In this document: in pieces, positions 15,434-25,983 of the stretch
How positions within the stretch are numbered: position 1 is the stretch's first letter
How the letters are laid out: every line of letters starts with the position of its first letter
NCBI GenBank assembly: GCA_021325375.1
Contig: JAJPHG010000015.1
Location: 31,531-95,530 of the forward strand
From: Alphaproteobacteria bacterium
Lineage (GTDB): Bacteria; Pseudomonadota; Alphaproteobacteria; Micropepsales; Micropepsaceae
DNA: 64,000 nt
Reading direction: 5' to 3'
The notes under the pieces: model-generated
Told to the model about the DNA's origin: nothing
Seen by the model: the letters and a program-made list of their open reading frames with translations, nothing else
The model's database searches: none
Position numbers and translations under genes: made by a program

Positions 15434-18400
15434 ATGAACCCCTCAGCCCCCTTCATCCAGCGTCCGGTGGCGACGTCGCTCTTGATGATCGCGATCATGC
15501 TGGTGGGGTTCGCGGGCTATCTCTATCTGCCGCTCTCGGCGCTGCCCGAGGTCGACTATCCCACCATCCAGGTGCAGACCTTCCTTCCCGGCGCCAGCCC
15601 CGACGTGATGACGACGACGGTCACCGCGCCCCTGGAGCGCCAGTTCGGCCAGATGCCGGGCCTCAACCAGATGTCGTCGGTGAGCTCCGCCGGCGCCTCG
15701 GTCGTGACGCTGCAGTTCGACCTCTCGCTCAGCCTCGACGTCGCCGAGCAGCAGGTGCAGGCGGCGATCAACGCTTCGGGAAACCTGCTGCCGCAGAGCC
15801 TTCCGGCGCCGCCGATCTACGCCAAGGTCAATCCGGCGGACGCGCCGATCCTGACGCTGGCGATCACCTCGACGGCGATGCCGCTGACCCAGGTGGAAGA
15901 CCTCGCCGACACGCGCATCGCGGAGAAGATCTCGCAGCTTCCCGGCGTCGGCCTCGTCAGCATCAATGGCGGCCAGCGCCCCGCGATCCGCGTGCGCGCC
16001 AATCTGCAGGCGCTCGCCTCCTACGGCCTCAACATCGACGACGTGCGCACGACGGTCTCCAACGCCAATTCGAACGCGCCCAAGGGCAGCTTCGACGGCG
16101 CCTCGCGCTCCTACACGATCGATTCCAACGACCAGCTCTCCTCGATCGACGACTACAAGAGCATCGTCATCGCCTACAAGAACGGCGCGCCGGTGCATCT
16201 CTCCGACGTGGCGACCGTCGAGAACGGCGCGGAGAACGACAAGCTCTTGAGCTGGATGAACACCACGCCGGCGATCCTGCTCAACGTCCAGCGCCAGCCC
16301 GGCGCCAACGTCATCGCGGTCGCCGACAGCGTCAAGCAGCTCCTGCCGCAGATCGAGGCGGGATTGCCCGGCAGCATCAAGGTCGTGGTCCTCACCGACC
16401 GCACCAACACGATCCGCGCCTCGGTCAGCGACGTCGAGTTCGAGCTCGGCCTCGCCGTCGTGCTGGTGGTGCTGGTCATCTATCTCTTCCTGCGCAACCT
16501 GCCGGCGACGTTCATCCCGAGCCTGTCGGTGCCGCTTTCCATCGTCGGCACGTTCGCGGCGATGTACCTGCTCGGCTATTCGCTCAACAATCTGTCGCTG
16601 ATGGCGCTCACCATTGCGTCGGGCTTCGTCGTCGACGACGCCATCGTGATGATCGAGAACATCGCGCGCTACATCGAGCAGGGCGAGACACCCTACGACG
16701 CGGCGATGAAGGGCGCGGGCGAGATCGGCTTCACCATCGTCTCGCTCACCGTGTCGCTGATCGCCGTCCTGATCCCGCTGCTCTTCATGCAGGAGGTGGT
16801 GGGGCGGCTGTTCCGCGAGTTCGCGGTGACGCTGGCGATCACCATCCTGATCTCCGCTTTCGTGTCGCTGACCCTGGTGCCGATGCTCTGCGCCAAGCTC
16901 TTGCGCCACAAGACCGAGGCGAAGAAGCAGGGCGCCGTCGCGCGCCGCGCCGAGGAATATTTCGAGCGCCTGATCAAGGAATACGACCGCCTTCTCACCT
17001 GGGTGCTCGACCACCAGCCGCTGACGCTGATCGTCGCGGTGGCGACGCTGGTGGTGACGGTGCTGCTCTATATCCTAATCCCTAAGGGCTTCTTCCCGAT
17101 CCAGGACACCGGTCTCGTGCAGGGCATCACCCAGGCCGGCCCCACCGTCTCGTTCCAGGCGATGTCCGAGCGTCAGACGGCGCTCGCCAGATCGCTGCTC
17201 GCCAACCCGAACGTCTCGAGCCTGTCGTCCTTCATCGGCGTCGACGGCAGCAACAACACGCTCAACAGCGGCCGCTTCCTGATCAATCTCGTGCCCAAGG
17301 ACGACCGCGCCGCCTCCATCGGCGACGTGCTGAAGCAGCTCGCGGATTCGGCGCACAACGTGCCGGGCATCTCGCTCTATCTCCAGCCGGTGCAGGACTT
17401 GACCATCGATTCCACGGTCAGCCGCGCGCAGTACCAGTTCGTGCTCGAGGATTCGAGCACCGCGGCGCTGACGCGCTACGTCCCCAAGCTTCTCGCGCGG
17501 CTGCGGCAGGCGCCGGAGATCACCAACGTCTCGACCAACTTCACCGACCGCGGCCTCGCGGCACAGGTGACCGTCGACCGCGACACCGCGGCGCGTTTCG
17601 GCATCACCGCGGCCACGATCGACAACGCGCTCTACGACGCGTTCGGCCAGCGCATCGTGTCGACGATCTTCACCCAATCCAACCAGTACCGCGTCATCCT
17701 GGAAGCCGATCCGGGCGTGCAGAACACGGTCAGCGCGCTCTCCGACATCCACCTGCCGTCGGCGGGCGGGGGCCAGGTGCCGATGTCGGCGTTTGCGCGC
17801 GTCGAGCAGATGCCGGTGCCGCTGGAGACCGATCACCTGGGCCAGTTCCCCGCCGCGTCGATCTCCTTCGACGTCGCGAACGGCTATTCGCTGGGCGCTG
17901 CCGTCGACGCGGTCAAGAAGGCCGAGCGCGACACCTCGGTCCCCACCAGCACGACGACGAATTTCGAGGGCTCGGCGCTGGCCTTCCAATCGGCGCTGTC
18001 GAGCGAGCTGCTGCTCATCCTCGCCGCCATCGTCACGGTCTATATCGTGCTCGGCGTGCTCTATGAGAGCTACGTCCATCCGATCACGATCCTTTCGACC
18101 TTGCCGTCGGCGGGCGTGGGCGCGCTGCTGTTCCTGATCCTGACCGGCAACGATCTGGGCATCGTCTCGATCATCGGCATCATCCTGCTCATCGGCATCG
18201 TCAAGAAAAACGCGATCATGATGATCGACTTCGCGCTCGAGGCCGAGCGCGGCGAGGGCAAGAGCCCGCGCGAGGCGATCCATCAGGCGGCACTCCTGCG
18301 CTTCCGCCCGATCATGATGACGACGGTGGCGGCGCTGTTCGCGGCGCTCCCGTTGATGCTGGGCAGCGGCACGGGCTCGGAGCTGCGCCAGCCGCTCGGC

Positions 18401-18535
18401 ATCTCCATCGTCGGCGGGCTCTTGGTGAGCCAGCTCCTGACGCTCTTCACCACGCCGGTGATCTACATCTATTTCGACCGCTTAAGCCAACGCATGCGCG
18501 GCGGGGAGAAGACCTCGCAGGCCACGGCGACATGA
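15434..18535 (+). CDS. RND multidrug efflux pump (MdtB-like permease)
   Basis: A 1033-residue AcrB-superfamily proton antiporter. [20 protein letters not shown] is the first helix, [20 protein letters not shown] (around residue 400) is helix 4 with the paired proton-relay aspartates, and [20 protein letters not shown] (around 920) carries the relay lysine in helix 10. Large periplasmic loops between helices 1-2 and 7-8 give the porter and docking domains. MdtB/MdtC-type pumps work as a heterotrimer with a paralogue; the next gene is the partner and overlaps by four bases. No TolC-like channel is in the window. Substrates are unknown. Confidence 0.95.
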   Translation: MNPSAPFIQRPVATSLLMIAIMLVGFAGYLYLPLSALPEVDYPTIQVQTFLPGASPDVMTTTVTAPLERQFGQMPGLNQMSSVSSAGASVVTLQFDLSLSLDVAEQQVQAAINASGNLLPQSLPAPPIYAKVNPADAPILTLAITSTAMPLTQVEDLADTRIAEKISQLPGVGLVSINGGQRPAIRVRANLQALASYGLNIDDVRTTVSNANSNAPKGSFDGASRSYTIDSNDQLSSIDDYKSIVIAYKNGAPVHLSDVATVENGAENDKLLSWMNTTPAILLNVQRQPGANVIAVADSVKQLLPQIEAGLPGSIKVVVLTDRTNTIRASVSDVEFELGLAVVLVVLVIYLFLRNLPATFIPSLSVPLSIVGTFAAMYLLGYSLNNLSLMALTIASGFVVDDAIVMIENIARYIEQGETPYDAAMKGAGEIGFTIVSLTVSLIAVLIPLLFMQEVVGRLFREFAVTLAITILISAFVSLTLVPMLCAKLLRHKTEAKKQGAVARRAEEYFERLIKEYDRLLTWVLDHQPLTLIVAVATLVVTVLLYILIPKGFFPIQDTGLVQGITQAGPTVSFQAMSERQTALARSLLANPNVSSLSSFIGVDGSNNTLNSGRFLINLVPKDDRAASIGDVLKQLADSAHNVPGISLYLQPVQDLTIDSTVSRAQYQFVLEDSSTAALTRYVPKLLARLRQAPEITNVSTNFTDRGLAAQVTVDRDTAARFGITAATIDNALYDAFGQRIVSTIFTQSNQYRVILEADPGVQNTVSALSDIHLPSAGGGQVPMSAFARVEQMPVPLETDHLGQFPAASISFDVANGYSLGAAVDAVKKAERDTSVPTSTTTNFEGSALAFQSALSSELLLILAAIVTVYIVLGVLYESYVHPITILSTLPSAGVGALLFLILTGNDLGIVSIIGIILLIGIVKKNAIMMIDFALEAERGEGKSPREAIHQAALLRFRPIMMTTVAALFAALPLMLGSGTGSELRQPLGISIVGGLLVSQLLTLFTTPVIYIYFDRLSQRMRGGEKTSQATAT

Positions 18536-21500
18536 GCTTCTCCGACGTCTTCATCAAGAGGCCGATCGCGACGAGCTTGCTGACGCTGGGCTTCGCGCTC
18601 GCGGGCGCCAGCGCCTATTTCCTGCTGCCGGTGGCGTCGCTTCCCAATGTCGACATCCCCACGATCTTCGTCACCGCCTCGATGGCGGGCGCCTCGCCGG
18701 AGACGATGTCGACCAGCGTGGCGACGCCGCTCGAGCGCCATCTCGGCTCCATCGCCGACGTGACCGAGATGACGTCGCAGAGCTCGGTCGGCAACACCCG
18801 CATCGTGCTGCAGTTCGGTCTCGACCGCGACATCGACGGCGCGGCGCGCGACGTGCAGGCGGCGATCAATGCCGCGCGCGCCGATCTTCCCGCCTCGCTG
18901 AAATCGAACCCGACCTACCGCAAGCTCAACCCCGCCGCCGCCCCCGTGCTGATCCTGGCGATGACGTCGGACACGCTCTCGCCCGGCCAGATCTACGATT
19001 CTGCGTCCACCATCCTGCAGCAGAAGCTGAGCCAGGTGCCGGGCATCGGCCAGGTGCAGGTGGGCGGCTCGTCGCTGCCGGCGGTGCGCATCGATCTGAA
19101 CCCGCGCGCGCTCTTCAAATACGGCATCGCGCTCGAGGACGTGCGCGCCGCGCTCTCCGCCGCCAACGCCAACGCGCCCAAGGGCGCCGTGGAAGAGGGC
19201 GCGGTCAAATACCAGCTCGCGGTCAACGACCAGGCGAAATCGGCCGCCGAGTACAAATCGCTGATCGTGGCCTATCGCAACAACGCCGCGGTGCGGTTGA
19301 GCGACGTGTCGGCGGTCAGCGACGGCGTCGAGGACGTGCGCAATATCGGCATGGCGAACGGCAAGCCCGCGATCCTGGTGATCCTGTTCGGCCAGCCCGG
19401 CGCCAACGTCATCGCCACCGTCGACACCGTCAAGGCGTTGCTGCCGGAGCTGCAGCGCGCCATCCCGCCCTCGATCAAGCTCGTCGTCGCCAACGACCGC
19501 ACCGGCACGATCCGCTCCTCGGTGCGCGACGTGGAGATCACGATGGCGATCTCGGTCGTGCTGGTGGTTCTGGTCGTGTTCCTGTTCCTGCGCAACGGCC
19601 GCGCCGCGCTGGTGCCGAGCGTCGCGGTGCCGCTGTCGCTGGTCGGCACCTTCATGGTGATGTATTTCGCCGGCTACACGCTCGACAACCTCTCGCTGAT
19701 GGCGCTGACGGTGGCGACCGGCTTCGTCGTCGACGACGCCATCGTGGTGCTCGAGAACATCACCCGCCACATCGAGGCCGGGATGCCGCGCGTGCAGGCG
19801 GCGCTGCTCGGCGCGCGCGAGGTGGGCTTCACCGTGCTTTCCATGAGCCTGTCGCTGACGGCGGTGTTCCTGCCGATCACCTTGATGGGCGGCGTGGTGG
19901 GACGCTTCTTCAACGAGTTCGCGATCGTGCTGTCGGCGTCGGTGCTGATCTCGCTCGTCGTGTCGCTGACGACGACGCCGATGATGTGCGCCAATCTCGA
20001 CCTGCACAAGCCCGACCGCAACCAGGGCTTCCTCCTGCGCGGCGCAGAGCGCGTCTTCGACGCGATGCTGCATTTCTACGACGTCACGCTCTCCTGGGCG
20101 CTGCGCATGCCGCTTCTCATCGTCGCGATCCTTTTCGGCACGATCCTTCTCAACGGCTATCTCTATTACGTCATTCCCAAGGGATTCTTCCCCGTCGAGG
20201 ACACCGGCGAAGTCAATGGCGGCATCCGCGGCGACCAGTCGATCTCGTTCCAGCTCATGGAGCAGAAATTCGCAGCCTTCGTCGGCATCATCGCCAAGGA
20301 CCCGGCCGTGCAGAGCGTGGTGGGCTTCGCGGGCGGCGGCGGCGGCGGACCGCGCGGCGGCGCGACCAATTCCGGCAACGTCTTCATCCAGTTGAAGCCC
20401 AAATCCGAGCGCGGCGGCATGAGCACCGACGAGGTCATCGCGCGGCTAATGCACGGCAAGCTCAACGACATCTCCGGCGCGCGGCCGTTCCTGCAGAACG
20501 CGGGCGGCGTGCCGGGCGCGGGCGGGCGGCAGGGCAACGGCGCCTATCAGTACTCGCTCCAGGCCGACACGCTGGACGAGCTCAACGAATGGGTGCCCAA
20601 GATCACGGGCGCGCTGCAGGACGTGCCCGAGCTCGACGACGTCCAGTCCGACCGCGAGGACAAGGGGCTCGAGGTCGAGCTCACCATCGACCGCCAGACG
20701 GCCGCGCGGCTCGGCATCTCCTCGTCGCAGATCGACAACACGCTCTACGACGCCTTCGGCCAACGCCAGGTCTCGACGATCTACAACGATTTGAACCAGT
20801 ACCACGTGGTGATGGGCGTGGCGCCGGAGTTCTGGCAGAGCCCGGAGACGCTGAAGGACATCTACGTCTCGACTGCGGGCGGCGCGGTCAGCGGCACGGC
20901 GGCGAGCGGCGCCGTCGCGGGCACCACGACGCTCACCGCCGCCGTCAACGCGGCGCCCACCACGACGGCGCCCACGGCGGCCGACGTCGCCGAGGACGCG
21001 CTGCGCAACCAGCAGCTCAACGCGCTCACCAACAGCGCGCGTGGCAGCGCCTCCACCGGCGCCTCGATCTCGAGCGAGGTCGAGACCATGGTGCCGCTTT
21101 CGGCGTTCTCGCATTTCGGGCCCGGCACGACGCCGCTTTCGATCAATCACGACGGGCCGTTCGTGGCGACGACGTTCTCCTTCGACCTGCCCAAGGGCAT
21201 CTCGCTCGGCCAGGCGACCGCCGCGATCGGCCGCACCATGGACACGCTGCATGTGCCGGTGTCGGTACATGGCGGCTTCGCGGGCTCGGCGCGCATCTTC
21301 CAGCAATCGGTGTCGGGCGAGCCGCTGCTCATCCTGGCCGCGATCCTTGCGGTCTATATCGTGCTCGGCGTGCTCTATGAGAGCTACGTCCATCCGCTGA
21401 CGATATTGTCGACGCTGCCGTCGGCGGGCGTGGGCGCGGTGCTGGCGCTCAGGCTGACCACCAACGAGTTCAATCTCTTCGCGCTGATCGGGGTGATCCT

Positions 21501-21876
21501 GCTCATCGGCATCGTCAAGAAAAACGCGATCATGATGATCGACTTCGCGCTCGTCGCCGAGCGCGAGGAGGGGCTGTCGTCGCGCGACGCGATCTACAAG
21601 GCGTGTCTGCTGCGCTTCCGCCCGATCATGATGACGACGTTCGCCGCGATCCTGGGCGCCCTGCCGCTCGCCATCGGCTTCGGCACGGGCTCGGAGCTGC
21701 GCCAGCCGCTCGGCATCGCGATCGTGGGCGGGCTCGCGCTCAGCCAGATCCTGACGCTCTACACGACGCCGGTGGTCTATCTCTACCTCGACCGCTTCCG
21801 CGGCTGGGCCAAACGCGGCTGGGACCGGTGGTATGCGGGGCTCATGGGCGACACGGTGCCGGGGGCGGCGGAGTGA
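18532..21876 (+). CDS. RND multidrug efflux pump (MdtC-like permease) with docking-domain insertion
   Basis: A 1114-residue AcrB-type pump, a paralogue of the gene before it and coupled by an ATGA overlap. Helix 4 ([20 protein letters not shown]) and helix 10 ([20 protein letters not shown]) keep the relay residues. It is about 80 residues longer than its neighbour. Most of the excess is a low-complexity Ala/Thr/Gly-rich segment at about residues 783-845 (near [20 protein letters not shown]), placed just before [11 protein letters not shown], in the region that forms the TolC-docking part of AcrB-type proteins. A smaller Gly-rich loop lies at about residues 600-612. The catalytic core is intact. 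Confidence 0.95.
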   Translation: MSFSDVFIKRPIATSLLTLGFALAGASAYFLLPVASLPNVDIPTIFVTASMAGASPETMSTSVATPLERHLGSIADVTEMTSQSSVGNTRIVLQFGLDRDIDGAARDVQAAINAARADLPASLKSNPTYRKLNPAAAPVLILAMTSDTLSPGQIYDSASTILQQKLSQVPGIGQVQVGGSSLPAVRIDLNPRALFKYGIALEDVRAALSAANANAPKGAVEEGAVKYQLAVNDQAKSAAEYKSLIVAYRNNAAVRLSDVSAVSDGVEDVRNIGMANGKPAILVILFGQPGANVIATVDTVKALLPELQRAIPPSIKLVVANDRTGTIRSSVRDVEITMAISVVLVVLVVFLFLRNGRAALVPSVAVPLSLVGTFMVMYFAGYTLDNLSLMALTVATGFVVDDAIVVLENITRHIEAGMPRVQAALLGAREVGFTVLSMSLSLTAVFLPITLMGGVVGRFFNEFAIVLSASVLISLVVSLTTTPMMCANLDLHKPDRNQGFLLRGAERVFDAMLHFYDVTLSWALRMPLLIVAILFGTILLNGYLYYVIPKGFFPVEDTGEVNGGIRGDQSISFQLMEQKFAAFVGIIAKDPAVQSVVGFAGGGGGGPRGGATNSGNVFIQLKPKSERGGMSTDEVIARLMHGKLNDISGARPFLQNAGGVPGAGGRQGNGAYQYSLQADTLDELNEWVPKITGALQDVPELDDVQSDREDKGLEVELTIDRQTAARLGISSSQIDNTLYDAFGQRQVSTIYNDLNQYHVVMGVAPEFWQSPETLKDIYVSTAGGAVSGTAASGAVAGTTTLTAAVNAAPTTTAPTAADVAEDALRNQQLNALTNSARGSASTGASISSEVETMVPLSAFSHFGPGTTPLSINHDGPFVATTFSFDLPKGISLGQATAAIGRTMDTLHVPVSVHGGFAGSARIFQQSVSGEPLLILAAILAVYIVLGVLYESYVHPLTILSTLPSAGVGAVLALRLTTNEFNLFALIGVILLIGIVKKNAIMMIDFALVAEREEGLSSRDAIYKACLLRFRPIMMTTFAAILGALPLAIGFGTGSELRQPLGIAIVGGLALSQILTLYTTPVVYLYLDRFRGWAKRGWDRWYAGLMGDTVPGAAE

Positions 21877-21879
21877 GTC

Positions 21880-22014
21880 GACCCTCCCCTTGAGGGAGGG
21901 TCGAAAAATGCGAAGCATTTTTCGGGGAGGGGTCCGGTGCTCGCGGCCTTACCCCTCCCCGAAATTTGCTTCACTTCGTTTCGCAAATTTCGACCCTCCC
22001 TCAAGGGGAGGGTG
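21880..22014. repeat. Palindromic intergenic repeat (family C), copy 1
   Basis: The element starts ACCCTCCCCTTGAGGGAGGG, contains an inner palindrome AAAAATGCGAAGCATTTTT and ends CGACCCTCCCTCAAGGGGAG. It lies between two convergent genes (efflux pump and mlaA) and can act as a bidirectional RNA hairpin or terminator. Other copies are at 44226-44353, 45729-45857 and 55784-55913. Confidence 0.88.
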
Positions 22015-22018
22015 GCTT

Positions 22019-22765
22019 TTAGAGATTCGGCAGGTCCGTCGTGTCCGCGGCGCCGTTGTGGATCTCGTTGTTGCGGTACTGGCGGTAGAGGCTGCGCTGG
22101 GTGGCGTAGTAATCGACCGACGTGCGCTCGATCTGGTCGATCGTGTCCACGTTGCGGGCGCGCAGGTCGAGCACGCCCATGCCGGCGCGCGCGTAAGACA
22201 GCGTGTGGAAGCCGTCGAAGCGGATATAGGTGAAGGGATCCAGGAAGATGTCGACCACGCGCCCGGCGCTGTCGCGCGGCGGCGAGGGGCCGACGAAGGG
22301 CAGCACCCAATAGGGCCCTTCGCCCGAGCCCCACACGCCCAGCGTCTGGCCGAAATCCTCGTCGTGCGGCGGGATGCCCATCTTGGCTGCGATGTCGAAC
22401 ATGCCGCCGATGCCGAGCGTGCTGTTGAAGGTGATGCGGCCGAGCGTCTGGGTGGCGCGCACCGGCTCGCCCTGCAGCACGTCGTTGGCGAAGGTCACCG
22501 GCTCGTCCATGTTCGCGAGCATGTAGTGGAAGCGGTCGCGAATCTGCTCCGGCACCGTGTCGTTGTAGAACACCGCGACCGGGCGCGCGACGTGCTTGTC
22601 CAGGCCCTGGTTGAACGCGAACATCTCACGGTTGGTGGGCTCGTAGGGATCGTTCTGCGCCAGCGAGTCCGGATTGGTCGTGGTCGTGCAGGCGCTCAAG
22701 CCGGCGCCGGCCAGGAAGATCGCCATAAGTGCGGAAGAACGGTTCATCTTAAAGCTCGAATTCAT
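22019..22765 (-). CDS. mlaA: MlaA family outer-membrane lipoprotein (phospholipid retrograde transport)
   Basis: A 248-residue lipoprotein of the VacJ/MlaA family, which removes misplaced phospholipid from the outer leaflet of the outer membrane and passes it to MlaC. The lipobox LSAC lies at residues 23-26 after a hydrophobic leader. Family landmarks are NDPYEPTNREMFAFNQGLDK (about 38-57), DRFHYMLANMDEPVTFANDV, GRITFNSTLGIGGMFDIA, EDFGQTLGVWGSGEGPYWVL and FVGPSPPRDSAGRVVD. The start could be ATG 22765 or ATG 22747; both retain the leader. No other mla genes are adjacent, and mlaA often stands alone from the ABC transporter operon. The repeat at 21880-22014 separates it from the convergent pump gene. 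Confidence 0.94.
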   Translation of the reverse strand: MNSSFKMNRSSALMAIFLAGAGLSACTTTTNPDSLAQNDPYEPTNREMFAFNQGLDKHVARPVAVFYNDTVPEQIRDRFHYMLANMDEPVTFANDVLQGEPVRATQTLGRITFNSTLGIGGMFDIAAKMGIPPHDEDFGQTLGVWGSGEGPYWVLPFVGPSPPRDSAGRVVDIFLDPFTYIRFDGFHTLSYARAGMGVLDLRARNVDTIDQIERTSVDYYATQRSLYRQYRNNEIHNGAADTTDLPNL

Positions 22766-22857
22766 CCCAATGGGAAAACGCTCATACGCGCGAATCGATG
22801 CCTTGCTTAATATCGGCTGCGATCATGACGGCGACAAGGGGTTGAACGCGCCCGTCC

Positions 22858-23631
22858 TCAGATTCCGCCGTACCAAGTGTAGCCCTGATCCTCCCAATAG
22901 CCGCCTTTGCCGCCGTTGATATTGGAGAAATGTTCTACAAGCTCAATTCGTTGTACGTACTTAGCCATTTTGTAACCCAATTGACGCTCCGCCCTGAGAC
23001 GAACCGGCGCACCGTGCTCGACGGGCAACACCTGGCCGTTCAGTTGGTAGGCCAGGATCGTCTGCGGGTGGGTCGCCTCCAAAAGGTCGAGGCTCTCGTA
23101 ATAATAGGGCACGTCGCCCGACAGCGAGCTGCCCATCGGATCGGCGCAATAGAACATGACGTAGCGGGCCTCAGGCTTCGGACCCGCGGCCGCCAGGATC
23201 GGCGCAAGAGGCGCCCCCGTCCATTCGCCGATGCAGCTCCAGCCCTCGACGCAGTCGTGGCGCGTGATCTGGGTGCGCGGCGGCATGGCGCGAAGCTCGG
23301 CCATGGAGAGCGACAATTTGCGCTCGACGAGGCCTCCGACCTCGATGCGCCAGTCCGCGAAATCCTTCGCGGCGTGGGCGGCGTATTCGTCGGTCTGGGG
23401 ATTGAGCGTGCCGTTGGCGCGGAAGACGGGCGCGATGTCCTTCTTGGAGAATTCCGGCGCCAGCGCGTGGTGCCCAGCGAACAGGCGCTGCATCCGGCGC
23501 GTCAGGTTCTCCACCTCGCCCAGCGCGCTTACCACCCATTGCTGCTCGGAGAGCGGGGTGCAGGCCGCGAGCATCAGCGCGCCCGCGCTCGCCAGCATCC
23601 CCTTGAGAAGATTGCGCCGGGTCTCAGCCAT
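22858..23631 (-). CDS. Molybdopterin-dependent oxidoreductase, sulfite oxidase-like, Tat-exported lipoprotein
   Basis: A 257-residue protein. The leader ETRRNLLKGMLASAGALMLA contains a twin-arginine motif and ends in a lipobox (LAAC), so it should be folded before export and then lipidated. The molybdenum-binding fold is recognised from ITRHDCVEGWSCIGEWTGAP (about residues 117-136) with the cysteine ligand in RHDCVEGW, VMFYCADP, and PVRLRAERQLGYKMAKYVQR. It resembles MsrP/YedY in fold. The start overlaps the upstream cytochrome b561 gene by eight bases, so that membrane protein is the probable electron donor. The physiological substrate (for example an oxidised methionine or another S/N-oxide) is not determinable. 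Confidence 0.9.
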   Translation of the reverse strand: MAETRRNLLKGMLASAGALMLAACTPLSEQQWVVSALGEVENLTRRMQRLFAGHHALAPEFSKKDIAPVFRANGTLNPQTDEYAAHAAKDFADWRIEVGGLVERKLSLSMAELRAMPPRTQITRHDCVEGWSCIGEWTGAPLAPILAAAGPKPEARYVMFYCADPMGSSLSGDVPYYYESLDLLEATHPQTILAYQLNGQVLPVEHGAPVRLRAERQLGYKMAKYVQRIELVEHFSNINGGKGGYWEDQGYTWYGGI

Positions 23632-24598
23632 TGGGCCTTTTCCCCTCGATCACATAGCGTCCCGTGATCATCGAACGCACATTGTTCCACGTGCCCGAGA
23701 GCACGACCATGATCATGTGGACGATGAAGAAGCCCAAGAACCCGAACGCGCAAAGGAAATGGATCGTGCGCGCGGTCTGGCGCCCGAAGAACATCCAGGG
23801 AAGGATCGGGAACGCCGCGTCCATCGTCGGCGACATGGTCAGGCCCGTCAGCACCACCAGCGGCCCCAGCACGAAGATCACGAAGGCATAGGCGAGCTTC
23901 TGCAGCGCGTTGTAGCGCTTGGCCGCCTCGCCTTTGGGGAAATTGAGCTTGGCATGGTCGACGATCTCGCGCGGCAGGTGCTTGAGGTCGGCCTTGGTCG
24001 GGATCAGGTCGCGCTGCGCGTGGCGCGTGTAGAACGCGAAGCCTGCGAAGATCAGCCCGTTGAGCACCAGCAGCCACGCGAACGCGAAGTGCCACTGCCG
24101 TCCCATCGCCAGCCATTGCGGGCCTGGGATCGTCGCCCAGTCGGGAAAGCCGCGCGCCGCCATCACGCCGTCGACCTTGGAGGCGCCCAGCACGCCGGTG
24201 GTGTCGAAGCTCCACGGCCCGATCTGGGTGATGCCCTGCGTCACTTCCGTGTCGTTGCCGCGCGCGGTCAGCGAGAAGACCGGGTGGTCGAAATCGGACT
24301 GCGCGCCCAGATAGAGGGCGGGGTGGGCGTTGAAGATCTGCAAGCCGCTGAGCAGCATCACGAACAGGATGCAGGCATTGGCCCAATGCGTCAGGCGCAC
24401 GATCAGCTTGTGGCGATAGAACGCATAATGCGGCCCCTCGGGCGCGAGGCCCAGCGCCTTGCGCAGCCAACCCGGCACGCGCCATCCCGAAACCGCCCGT
24501 CCGACCGCGGACATGCCCGACATCCCAGCCAAATCACCCTGCCAGTCTAGCAGCCTTCGAGGGCTATACGGATGAGAAGGGGTGGCGGTTTCAGCCAC
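23624..24598 (-). CDS. Cytochrome b561-family membrane protein, partner of the molybdoenzyme
   Basis: A 324-residue di-haem-type cytochrome b with about four to five membrane helices. Haem-ligand histidines are visible in IVRLTHWANACILFVMLLSG (about residues 70-89), RQWHFAFAWLLVLNGLIFAG (about 170-189) and TARTIHFLCAFGFLGFFIVH (about 275-294). It transfers electrons from the quinone pool to the periplasmic molybdoprotein encoded immediately downstream. The start used is GTG 24598, since no ATG exists before the first helix except near residue 26, so it is uncertain. The gene is divergent from the secreted repeat protein, with 55 bases between the starts. Confidence 0.87.
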   Translation of the reverse strand: MAETATPSHPYSPRRLLDWQGDLAGMSGMSAVGRAVSGWRVPGWLRKALGLAPEGPHYAFYRHKLIVRLTHWANACILFVMLLSGLQIFNAHPALYLGAQSDFDHPVFSLTARGNDTEVTQGITQIGPWSFDTTGVLGASKVDGVMAARGFPDWATIPGPQWLAMGRQWHFAFAWLLVLNGLIFAGFAFYTRHAQRDLIPTKADLKHLPREIVDHAKLNFPKGEAAKRYNALQKLAYAFVIFVLGPLVVLTGLTMSPTMDAAFPILPWMFFGRQTARTIHFLCAFGFLGFFIVHMIMVVLSGTWNNVRSMITGRYVIEGKRPNG

Positions 24599-24653
24599 AA
24601 GGGGAGATGTTTCGTGCTAAGGGGGCAGGAATAGTCGCTGTCAGGAGACGGAC

Positions 24654-25979
24654 ATGATCGGTCGAGCGTTCGTGGTGCTGCTGTGCTCGTTTCTTTTCGC
24701 CGCTACGGGGGCCAAGGCGCAGACCTACAACAATATCTATGATTTCTGCGCACAGCCCAGCTGCGCCGACGGCGACTCTCCGCAGACCGGCCTGATAGCC
24801 GATACGGCCGGAAACCTGTACGGAACAGCCCAAAACGGCTCGTTCACACGCGGCGTCGTCTTCGAATTGTCGCCGAACGGCAGCGGCGGCTGGACCTACT
24901 CGGTGATCCACGACTTTTGCGCCGTGCGCCAGTGCGCGGACGGGACCAATCCTTCCGGACCTTTGATCATCGACGGCGCCGGCAACCTCTACGGCGTGGC
25001 GGGAGGTGGCGGCAAAACGGGCTACGGGCTTGTCTACGAGCTCATGCCCCAGGGCGGAGGCCTGTGGAATCTCGCCGTCCTGCGCAGCTTCTGCAAGCAG
25101 GTCGCCTGCCTCGACGGCGCCTATCCCAGCGGCGCGCTCTCCTATCTCGGCCAGCGCGGCGGCGCGCTTTACGACGGCACTTCGCCGCTCTACGGCACGA
25201 CCACGGTCGGCGGCGCGTTCCAGCAAGGTACAGTTTACACGCTGACGCCGCCGCCGTCCGGCGCCCACCGGACCTGGTGGAGTTCCAAGATCCTCCACAG
25301 CTTCTGTCCCGAAGGCGGATACTGCCTCATGGACGGCAGCGGACCTTCAACAGGCGTCGTCGTCGATTCGAACAACGTGCTGTTCGGCACGACGCCGGAC
25401 GGCGGCCAGTTCTATACCGGGACGCTGTTCAAGCTCACCCGTTCGGGCGGCGGCTGGACCAAACTGATCCTCCACACCTTCTGCAGCGCGAACCGCTGCG
25501 CGGACGGCGGCGTGCCTCTCGGGTTGGCGGAGAACGACGCGGGCGATCTCTTCGGCGCCACCACGATCGGCCCGCACAAGCCCGGCTGCGTCCAGACGGG
25601 CTGCGGAACGATTTTCGAGATGTCGCCGCAGACCGGCACGCTTACCACGCTGTATTCGTTCTGCAGCCTGCCCCGCTGTACCGACGGCCGCATTCCTTCC
25701 GGCCCGGTCACGATGCTGGACAATGGCGATCTCATCGGGGTCACCAGCGAGGGCGGCGACGGTTCCAACCAAAACCACGGGGGCGGAGTCCTTTACCGAT
25801 TCAGCGGAACGACACTCACCGTGCTCCACGCCTTCTGCGGTTTGGCCAACTGCGACGACGGCCTCTTCCCGAGCGGCACCGTCGCCGTCGACGGGAAGGG
25901 CCGGATGTTCGGCACGACGACCAATGGCGGGACAGGCTTCTACGGGCAGTTGGGCACGATCTACGAGCTCGCGCCCTGA
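24654..25979 (+). CDS. Secreted seven-repeat protein, probable beta-propeller (HAF/TIGR03803-like repeats)
   Basis: A 441-residue protein with a signal peptide (AFVVLLCSFLFAATGAKA, cut before QTYNN). The mature part is seven tandem repeats of about 55-65 residues. Each opens with FC-x4-C (x5 in the fourth) followed by a D-G and usually P-S-G, then D-GN-LYGTT-like and GG, then GT-V/I-F/Y-EL. Examples are FCAQPSCADG, FCAVRQCADG, FCSANRCADG and FCGLANCDDG. This matches the repeat type described as TIGR03803. Seven units suggest a seven-bladed propeller with one disulfide per blade; that structure is inferred. AGGAG lies upstream of the ATG. The ligand or role is unknown. Confidence 0.85.
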   Translation: MIGRAFVVLLCSFLFAATGAKAQTYNNIYDFCAQPSCADGDSPQTGLIADTAGNLYGTAQNGSFTRGVVFELSPNGSGGWTYSVIHDFCAVRQCADGTNPSGPLIIDGAGNLYGVAGGGGKTGYGLVYELMPQGGGLWNLAVLRSFCKQVACLDGAYPSGALSYLGQRGGALYDGTSPLYGTTTVGGAFQQGTVYTLTPPPSGAHRTWWSSKILHSFCPEGGYCLMDGSGPSTGVVVDSNNVLFGTTPDGGQFYTGTLFKLTRSGGGWTKLILHTFCSANRCADGGVPLGLAENDAGDLFGATTIGPHKPGCVQTGCGTIFEMSPQTGTLTTLYSFCSLPRCTDGRIPSGPVTMLDNGDLIGVTSEGGDGSNQNHGGGVLYRFSGTTLTVLHAFCGLANCDDGLFPSGTVAVDGKGRMFGTTTNGGTGFYGQLGTIYELAP

Positions 25980-25983
25980 GCCG

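Noticed and set aside
15443..17014. Long - strand open frame opposite the first RND pump
   Set aside because: Composition is a charged low-complexity antisense shadow; the + strand pump has all family motifs.
18469..21918. Several long - strand frames opposite the second RND pump
   Set aside because: His/Arg/Gln-rich shadows with no recognisable fold; the + strand encodes an intact pump.
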